A DNA stretch of 64,000 bases. It comes from Lunularia cruciata (lineage: Eukaryota > Streptophyta > Marchantiopsida > Lunulariales > Lunulariaceae). A model generated the notes under the pieces. It saw nothing but the letters and a program-made list of their open reading frames with translations. It did not search any database and was not told the origin of the DNA. Position numbers and translations under genes: made by a program. Positions within the stretch are counted from its first letter, which is position 1. Each line of letters starts with the position of its first letter. Of this stretch, positions 56,493-64,000 are shown piece by piece. Location: contig OX419756.1 in the NCBI GenBank assembly GCA_948567375.1, positions 70,136,333-70,200,332 on the forward strand, read 5' to 3'.

Positions 56493-57675
56493 TTGTGTAG
56501 CAAATTTGGTTTTGGCTGTTAGTGGATGAAGATGGTAAAAGAAGATACTTGTTCAATTATATGTTATGTTAGCTAGTTAGCATGTTGCTAAATTTTATAT
56601 AGTATATTTGATGATACAAAAATAAATAAACCTAGATCCGGATAGAAGTGGAAAATATTTACTTGTACGAATTTTTATCAAAATAGAAATGTCATAAATA
56701 ATACCATAGTTCTAAAGTAGATAAATTTGGGCCCTACTATGATTTGATTTCCTGATAGTAACGAGCTTGATTAATTTTGATAGAGCTTAGTGCATCACTA
56801 ATATGAGGAGCTCTTTACCAAAACACATATAGCTGACATACAGTTCATTGGATCAAGAGTTTAAACTCACTAGTGGAAAATAACCAGTAAACACGTCGAA
56901 CGTTGCATTCTTAGCCTATAAAGTTGCATTCATGTTTGGTCTAGAATCCCGTAGACTAAGAAAATTTGATCAAGGTGGAATCAAATAACGCGCATATTTT
57001 ACAAGACAGAAGAACCACAAGTAAAATACACCAAATTTGAAATATTTTTAATTCCAGAATACTATTATGATTGAGTTATTAAGTATATTTATAATATGTG
57101 TAATGAAAATTGTAACTTTTTCTATAACAGTGCATCCAATTCTCATACATCTGACTATTTTATCACTATAAAGAAATAAGCCTTTTTGAATGGTTCAAAA
57201 TTTGTGGGCGAGTCTATTAGTAGTGTCAGGCACTCTCATTTCAGAATATACATGTTATTAAGTTTTGATGGACAAACCCACGTACAGAAGATTTCAATCG
57301 GACAATTATCTCCCGTATCCTGATAATTATTAACTGTGGAAATTGGGCTTTCGCAGAAATCTGCTACACAAGACACGAAGGGATGCCATCGCTTCTCAGT
57401 TGACAAATGAGGGTCTCCCTCATATGGTTATCGCTAATAAGCAGTGAGTTACTTTGGGGTCTGGAGTAGTTCTTTAAAGTAAACAAGTTTCCAGTTCGCA
57501 TTAAGAACATCGCCACTTAAGGTAAGGGTAAGCAACCCGCAAACCCGTGTTTCCGGTGAAGAGGAGATAACTAGCATACGACAAGCATCCTCTTCCCGGA
57601 CGAGAGAAGCAATCTCATGATCGGAGGAGTTGAAGTTGGAACCTGCAGCTTGAATTTGAGCCTTGGAGTTCCGCC
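56493..57675. other. Upstream region of the HisRS gene
   Basis: No coding region. The last 250 bases are less AT-rich and probably hold the promoter and 5' leader. I do not see a clear TATA box. Confidence 0.4.
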
Positions 57676-60600
57676 ATGCATTCCTGCGGGCTCGTGCTCA
57701 ATCCTCCTTGCTCCAACAGGGGAACAACGCTGAGTCAGTGCATTATGATGCTTTCGAGGGGAAGCGCCACGCTTTCAAGCCATAGAGCTCTTTGTCGTCG
57801 ATGGAAGGACGAAATAGTAGCTGGACCTGCAGTGAGGAATTGCGTGCAGCAGAGAGATGAAATTCGTAGGAGGTTTTCTGGTTCCAGGGCAAGTAGCAGC
57901 GGAATCGATAGCTATGCTGGTGGAGTCGTCAGCTCAGGAGGATTGCGGGCAATTTGTGGTGCAAGTGGAATTGACACAGGGAGGAATTTCGGAGTGCGAA
58001 AGGATCTCTACGCGGAATGCAGCAGGTCAAGAAATTTTTGTGCATTTGCCACCACTCAAGAAGGAACAAGAGGTCCCTCTCAGGCTGGTCCCTCTATCTC
58101 TGATGGTGGTGTTATTGACACAGCTCCACCTCGTGGAACCCGGGATTTCCCACCAGAAGATATGCGTTTACGCACATGGCTTTTCAACAAATTCCGCGAG
58201 GTAAGAGTGCCAGGAGTGGAACATCTGAATCTGTTTTTATCGTCCACTTACTCAGGTGGAATTGATTCTGTTTTCAACTTATGTGGCTTACACATCTGAA
58301 GCGTAGAATATGAACACACCTGTAAACTGTGCCTGTTTATTACATTATGTTCCCATTCAAGGAGAGCGGTTGTACGATTTATGGACGTACATGTCTGTAA
58401 AGGTATCCAGGCTCTTTGGCTTTGAAGAAATTGACTTTCCGGTGCTCGAGTCTGAAGAACTTTATATTCGTAAAGCTGGGGAAGAGATTACTCAACAGGT
58501 CCGTATGTGAACCACTTGATAATTTTCTTTTGAACTATGTATGTTTATTTAACCTTCTGCTGACCTGAATAGATTTCTTCTCATTGTTTGTTGGAGCACA
58601 TTGCGAAAGCATGTAAGAGTTTCTCTGTTGTTATTTGCCGTGAGAAGTCCTAAAACGAACATAGCGAGATACAGACTTTTTTTTTAGATGTGAGCAGTTT
58701 CCATCAGTTCAGGCCGCACAGTACACTTTAGCTGCACTGGAACAGCTCTGTATGTTATTGAATTTCCCATGATGGATATACTGGTGTTAAATTGTAGGAT
58801 AGAGTACTTTGGGGAATGCAAGTTCTTTACCACTTTTCATGCTTGGATTGAGTCCATTAATTGCTCCAATTTCGGGTCGCTTTCTTTCCTTGACCAGACT
58901 GTTCAGTACCTCATTTTTGGAATCCATCGTGTGTTGGAATTATTTCTCTCTTAACTCAATGGATTTGGAGTTCTACTTTGCTGATGGTAAAGTTCTTTCG
59001 TTGGGTAAGCTGGTTGGCAGCTCTACAACTTCGAGGATAAGGGCGGCCGCAAAGTTACGCTGCGTCCAGAGCTGACCCCATCCTTAGCACGCCTTGTACT
59101 TCAGAAAGGGTCCGTAATCACTTTTCATTGTAGAATTAACCTGAATAGTAATTCATTGTGGATATATGATAACAGATAGCTTTTCTTTGCTGCTGTTTAT
59201 GCTACGAAAGATGTAGGGAGATAAGTGCCTAATCTGCACTCTAGGATTGTACCTGTTTTCACTCCGATATGTAAGAATGTTCTATGCACACTCTATGCGA
59301 CCTCATCAAAGCTCTTATGATTATCATTATGCAGGAAGTCAGCGTCTTTGCCACTTAAGTGGTTTGCAATTGGGCAATGCTGGCGATATGAGAGGATGAC
59401 CAGAGGGCGGAGACGTGAACATTACCAGTGGAACATGGACATTATTGGCGTCCATGGTGTTGAGGAAAGTACCGTCAAAACAGAACCTCATACATCACGG
59501 AACATTCGTGTCAATGCTACACTTCAATGCTTTTCTTTCCGCAAAAAATCGCCAGAGAACATGAAAAAAGAATTTCGCGTTTTTTAGCTTATTCAACTCA
59601 ATTCAACTTGAATAATTTTAACAGGCAGAGGCAGAACTTCTTTCTGCGATAGTCACTTTCTTCTCCGGGCTGGGCATCACGTCCAAGGACGTGGGTATAA
59701 AAGTCTCTAACCGCAAGGTGGGTTTACCTCCTCAACTACTCGTCTTCTCTTGTTTCTCGTCTGTCTTCCATTAGGATGGGCTTGAGTCGGGTCATGAGAA
59801 TAAGATCTACTCAACTAGCACACAGTCTCCTTACTGAAAAGCCCTATCAAAACTTCCACGATTATATCTGCTCATTAATCTCATCAAGTAGATGGCCGAT
59901 GAGACAATCTGCTGATTGATCAGAAACCTCATTGGACATCCATCCACACGGTGCTCACTTTGGACTCTTAGAGTTTCAGAGCAACCTATTATGCCGCTTA
60001 TGTTCTCCTCGTTTATTTTTGTGCAGGTTTTGCAAGAGGTTCTGGGGCGCAGTGTTATTCCCGAAAACTCATTTGCGGCTGTGTGCGTGATTGTGGACAA
60101 GGTTAGTGTGATCAAAGTTACCAGCTCTTGTCTTTATGTTTCGTGTAGGAAGGCTGATTGGGTCATCTTGGCTTGCTTCTTGTTGAACATGGCTCTGTCT
60201 CTTGCATAGATCGAGAAGATACCTAGAGCAGAGGTTGAGAAAGAGCTGGCAGCTCTTGGACTTCCCGTGGAAGCAGTTGACACGATTTTGAAGGCTCTTA
60301 CATTGCGATCACTTGATGCCCTTGAAGGTACTCTAAATTATAGTTATGGAGTGCCTCAGTACCAGGGGCTAACAACTTCCGATGGAAATTTATCCTTGGA
60401 ACATGAGGACAATCGATATTCATTTTGTTCACAATTGATTTCCTCTCATTTTCTATCTTGAGATAGGGCATTTTATTTACACCTTTCCATTATTCTGCTT
60501 GCCTTTTTACTAGAACCTGGTGATGGAACGCTGTGTTAGCCGCGTGACTTGTTACGATGTTTGTAAGCAGGACTAAAGTAACGTTCATGTAGATTTTCAG

Positions 60601-61945
60601 GAGCAGTTCCAGACGCGAACCGCTCTATCGATGAATTGATAATCGATGATCGATGAATTGATAATGTGGTTCTATTCTGTCAATAATACGTAGATGGTCT
60701 CTGGTGCAGAGCTTTTAGGATCAGAGAATGAAGCAGTTGTTGAATTGAAGCAGCTCTTCGCTTTGGCACGTGGATATGGCTTTGAGGATTGGTTGCAGTT
60801 TGATGCATCCGTGGTCAGAGGTCTAGCTTATTACACAGGAACAGTTTTTGAGGTCTTACCCAGCCTTCACTTCATATCAATCGTTACTATCATGCTCTTA
60901 GTTGCTCATGAAATATATGTGTGTTAAAATAGAAGATATATATTTGAATAATAAACAGTAATCTATTTGATGGTTCTTCCAGATTGCATAATCGATATCC
61001 CCCATTGTTTGCAGGCATTTGATAGGTCAGGGACCCTCCGTGCAATTTGTGGAGGCGGCCGATATGACAAACTCTTGTCCACTTTCGGAGGTGTAGACAC
61101 GCCTGCCTGTGGATTTGGCTTCGGGGATGCAGTTATTGTCGAGGTGAGAATTTTGAATCACTAATTCAATCTGTCAGCAACACATGAGGAATGTAGTCAA
61201 CTTCCACTGTACACTTTCTTTACCTGCTTCAGCCTGCCAATTCATGTCTACGTGCTTGTGCAGATTAGCGTCTTGACATAATATTTATCTCAGAGCTTTA
61301 GTCTCAGATACAATTATGTCGAGACAAAGCTCCGAGATACGCATTATGTTGAGACGCTAATCCGTATAAGCGACTTAAAACTACGACTTGAATATGACCT
61401 TGGATAAACATAAGTTTCTGGTTGGTCGCATGTGTCGTTACCAGGATACTTGCTTCATGGCAGTTTTAGGAAGTCATTTATGGTTCAAGGCTATGATGCA
61501 TGAATATAGAACTAAGTTTGTTCCGTTGGTGACAGCTTTTAAAGGAGAAAAATCTGATGCCCCAATTGAGTCACGAGGTGGATGACATTGTGATGCCCCT
61601 TGAAGAAAAGCTTCGACCTCAAGCGGCATCAGTTGCAGCTCTTCTTCGTGCGCAAGGACGCAAAGTCGATGTTGTTATGGGAAACAAGAAAATGAAATGG
61701 TATAGCATATCAGAAGTCCCCTTTGGTCACCTACCAAGCGGCAAAATTTCCATTTTGCGTCAGAACTGTGCCCCTTTTTTATGCTGAGTGAGATGAGTGT
61801 CTTCCACAGGGCTTTCAAGCACTCGGAGCGAATTCAAGCAAAGAGGATGGTTATGGTGGGAAGCACGGAATGGGCAAACGGAACAGTCCGGGTAAAGGAT
61901 CTGTCCTCAAGAGAGGAGTTGGACTTGTCTTTAGAGGAATTGTAG
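57676..61945 (+). CDS. Histidyl-tRNA synthetase, organellar, 11 exons
   Basis: Charges tRNA-His with histidine; class II synthetase. Exons: 57,676-58,200; 58,403-58,498; 59,021-59,109; 59,335-59,468; 59,629-59,717; 60,027-60,101; 60,210-60,327; 60,710-60,852; 61,015-61,143; 61,536-61,699; 61,810-61,945. They total 1,698 bases (565 aa), all introns GT-AG. Residues 1-145 are Ser/Arg-rich, transit-peptide-like (plastid and/or mitochondrion). [13 protein letters not shown] (about 150-162) opens the catalytic domain; LRPELTPS (221-228); motif 2 [18 protein letters not shown] (252-269); histidine motif VRGLAYYTG (411-419); GGGRYD (436-441); motif 3 [10 protein letters not shown] (454-463). The C-terminal anticodon-binding domain (about 475-565) ends SLEEL-stop. 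The exon 4/5 and 7/8 joints were chosen to keep frame and conserved residues. No stop or frameshift; the only clear single-copy host gene here. Confidence 0.93.
61263..61362. repeat. Foldback element in HisRS intron 9 (MITE-like)
   Basis: Arms 61,263-61,305 and 61,321-61,362 are imperfect reverse complements over about 42 bases (GATTAGCGTCT-ACATAAT...GAGCTTT..GTCTC). The spacer is 15 bases. It is a compact hairpin typical of small non-autonomous elements. No clear target duplication seen. It lies between the exons that end at 61,143 and start at 61,536, so it does not affect coding. Confidence 0.65.
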
Positions 61946-63054
61946 CAGTGTAGTAGGAGTTAAATTCCTTAGATTAAATTCATTCTTTCAATTTGGTTAT
62001 CTATATTTCTAATTTTATTTCTTACTATGAGATCCGCGCATTTGCTGTCTTCTCGTGACCTCTAACTTCCCGTCAGTTCATGTCCTCCGGTGTATCCCAC
62101 TAACATTCACCCATATCATTACCTTTCCGGGCTGTCAATTTATCAAGTTCACCCGCTTCAATATACGTAAGAATGAACCTCAGGTTTCATCCCGTCTCCC
62201 ATCATTCTCAACTTTCAAAGTATCCCGAGTCCGGAAGTAGTTTATCAAGCTAACCTTGAGCATAAACAACGTTGGACCTGCCTGAACCGAATTGACCTGA
62301 CCATGATGCCCTTTGGAAACCCGGAACACTGCCGTTATAATTTAATAACAGCATGAATTCTGCATTTTTCAAATTCATCATCTCCGGCGACCTCGAATGG
62401 ACTGTTGTCGATGATTTGATGGTAAAGTTTGAGGGGCATAAACTCAAAGGGCGACGTGGTTGATATCTTACAATTTAATATAAGTGATCATCTTCTGTAT
62501 TAGGCTCAGAGGCTGAGACGCTCTGGTGCCTGATGATCATTCGGGCTTATATTTTGGGTTTTTCACACATTAGATGAGGAGCTTTTTGAAGCTTATGTTA
62601 CAGGCAGTCCAAACGTGCTCTAGAGTAAATGTATATTGCAGCTCCTTATGGATGGTACATGTATGGATGCTCTGTACATAACGCCACGTGTTTAGTTTAG
62701 ATTGGCATGTTTGGAAATAGTATCAGACGACATTTAAATCAGGTTATTCAAGAAGCTTTTGACAACACTTGAGAGATAGTGCACCTCTAAACTGTACGAA
62801 CTTATCTGGTCTCTAAACTGTATGGTAGTCCAAAATAATCTCTCATCTCAATTTGCAGTCCTCTCGGTCCTCTCCTCCTTCTCGTCCATCAAATTTTGTA
62901 AAAGTTTATCCATGGTCCAATACAAAACATTTTGGTTACTAATTATAATTAGGTAGAGATGTCTTTCGTATGCATTGTCTTCTTGAAGTGGAATCGTATT
63001 GATTTCTTTCCATAGTCTACCCTAATCTTCAACACAAGCAGTTTGCGTGTTCCC
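61946..63054. other. 3' flank of HisRS, no gene recognised
   Basis: 3' UTR followed by intergenic DNA. Short frames at 62,055-62,240 (+) and 62,250-62,447 (-) have no known motif. Confidence 0.4.
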
Positions 63055-63420
63055 TTAGCTAAATATACTAACAGGTTTTTTTCTTTCGGACAGAGCTAAT
63101 TGTATACTGCAGTATTTCCCGAAGAGCAATACATAACACGTAAATTCCAAAACTTGGTCATCTTGATATTGGCGAAGAATTGTTGCTATGAAGTGACTTG
63201 GGATGAGGCACCGCTCGCTGTGCCCAATACTAGATGTCCTCAAGATGGGAGATCCATATGGATTTAATACACGCCATGATAAAGTATCCACGATGCCATT
63301 CAAATCCATACAGGAAATATGTAACTGTCGTGAGAAAGCCACGAATACCTTCATCGTATAAATCTCCTCATTTTCTCCTAGAAGTATTGACTTGCTTATC
63401 TTTCGAGGAGTAATGAGCAA
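63055..63420 (-). CDS. Hypothetical 121-codon frame
   Basis: Open minus-strand frame, MLITPRKISKSILLGENEEI at its start, with a mixed hydrophobic composition. No signal peptide, membrane segment or family recognised. It could be an exon of a gene that extends to lower coordinates or a chance frame in unique DNA. Confidence 0.2.
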   Translation of the reverse strand: MLITPRKISKSILLGENEEIYTMKVFVAFSRQLHISCMDLNGIVDTLSWRVLNPYGSPILRTSSIGHSERCLIPSHFIATILRQYQDDQVLEFTCYVLLFGKYCSIQLALSERKKPVSIFS

Positions 63421-64000
63421 AAAACCTAACTTACGAATCTCCGATTAGTAAAGTACCAAGTGATCTCTTCCTTACAAGAGGAATAAAGCAAGGCAAAATG
63501 AACAGTAGATTGTAGTGAGTACAACAATAATCAAACTTGAACTTAGTCATCATTCGAAAGGATTTATTTTGAATTCTCTCTATAATATATCAGTTAATAT
63601 TTCTTTTTGTTTAAATTTATCAAGCTAATAGTTATATTAAAATTTTGGGGAAATACTCATCTAACTCAATGATGGAGATGACAAGTCAGTTCTGAGAAAT
63701 TAGGTCTGGACAGTGTGCAAGCTCTAAATTTCTTTGAAACATCATTTTCAGTTTTGGCATTTACTTCTTCTTTGATTGATTAGTCCCTCAGAAGAAAAAA
63801 ATGATTTTGTGTTTAAGATCTAGATATTTATGAAATCTAGTTTTTAATTCTGGTGTCTACTTAATTTTAATTAAGAAAATTAGAATCTGTAGCCTGAAGT
63901 CAATTAGTTATGTTTACAACAAACATGGTCCAATCCGTCCATCATTTTAGGATTATATTTCTCCATAAACGTAAATGCAAGTAGTACAAATTTTATTGTG
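63421..64000. other. No gene recognised
   Basis: AT-rich intergenic DNA to the end of the window; nothing supported. Confidence 0.5.

Noticed and set aside
61388..61585. 65-codon + strand frame in HisRS intron 9
   Set aside because: It runs across the acceptor at 61,535 in the wrong phase; the conserved protein uses the other frame from 61,536.
1..64000. CRISPR array, tRNA, rRNA, bacterial operon signals
   Set aside because: No regularly spaced short repeats with unique spacers, no cloverleaf or rRNA cores seen, and the gene structure is eukaryotic.

Overview
The window is plant nuclear DNA. It holds one intact host gene at the right end, an 11-exon nuclear gene for organellar histidyl-tRNA synthetase (57,676-61,945). 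About 54 kb of nested, decayed LTR retrotransposons lies to its left. Large LTR elements, GT-AG introns, a transit-peptide-like N-terminus and repeats inserted into repeats suggest a large-genome land plant. A gymnosperm is my guess, but the sequence alone does not prove it. I saw no tRNA, rRNA, CRISPR or bacterial feature. Element and LTR names below are my own labels.

Layout: 1-3,898 is the 3' end (+) of a retroelement whose pol C-terminus is followed by a PHD-finger-like segment and an LTR-D; a solo LTR-A (984-3,408) sits inside that LTR. 4,426-5,217 is a broken 3' end of an LTR-B Gypsy. 5,218-8,299 is a rearranged LTR-C element with gag. 8,300-9,170 is an inverted-repeat cluster. 9,180-15,264 is a decayed minus-strand Gypsy (G3) with a 2.4-kb LTR (LTR-E) that contains 91-bp tandem repeats. 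15,350-21,415 is a minus-strand retroelement (MT element): LTR-D, gag with two zinc knuckles, retropepsin, then a C5 cytosine DNA methyltransferase domain; a solo LTR-C splits its gag. 21,651-34,246 is a plus-strand Ty3/Gypsy (G1) with gag, PR, RT/RNase H and IN, interrupted by solo LTR-A copies B and C. 34,780-46,490 is a minus-strand LTR-A (F) split by a complete Gypsy (G2, 35,887-46,228), which itself contains solo LTR-A copy D. 46,895-48,401 holds solo LTR-B and LTR-C copies. 49,904-51,560 is another LTR-D. 51,560-57,675 is AT-rich DNA with LINE, LTR-C and Gypsy remnants.

Two signals stand out. First, the MT element encodes a C5 DNA methyltransferase with recognisable motifs I, II, IV (PCQ), VI (ENV), VIII and a distal conserved block, directly downstream of a retropepsin. 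The same LTR family ends, at the left edge of the window, a pol C-terminus plus PHD-like segment, so the full element probably combined a DNA methyltransferase with a chromatin reader. Second, LTR-A is a very long LTR (about 3.77 kb, TG...CA ends, perfect 5-bp target duplications at four copies) whose U3-like part carries an 855-codon reading frame for an unrecognised protein: an N-terminal conserved domain, an acidic middle and a long coiled coil. In copy C the whole frame is open apart from about ten point-mutation stops, without net frameshift.

The nesting gives a relative history. G1 (LTR-A family) existed before copies B and C entered it; F (LTR-A) existed before G2 entered it; D entered G2 later. 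LTR-A was therefore active both before and after the G2 insertion. Many stops have forms expected from cytosine deamination (CGA to TGA, CAG to TAG), consistent with heavily methylated, silenced DNA.
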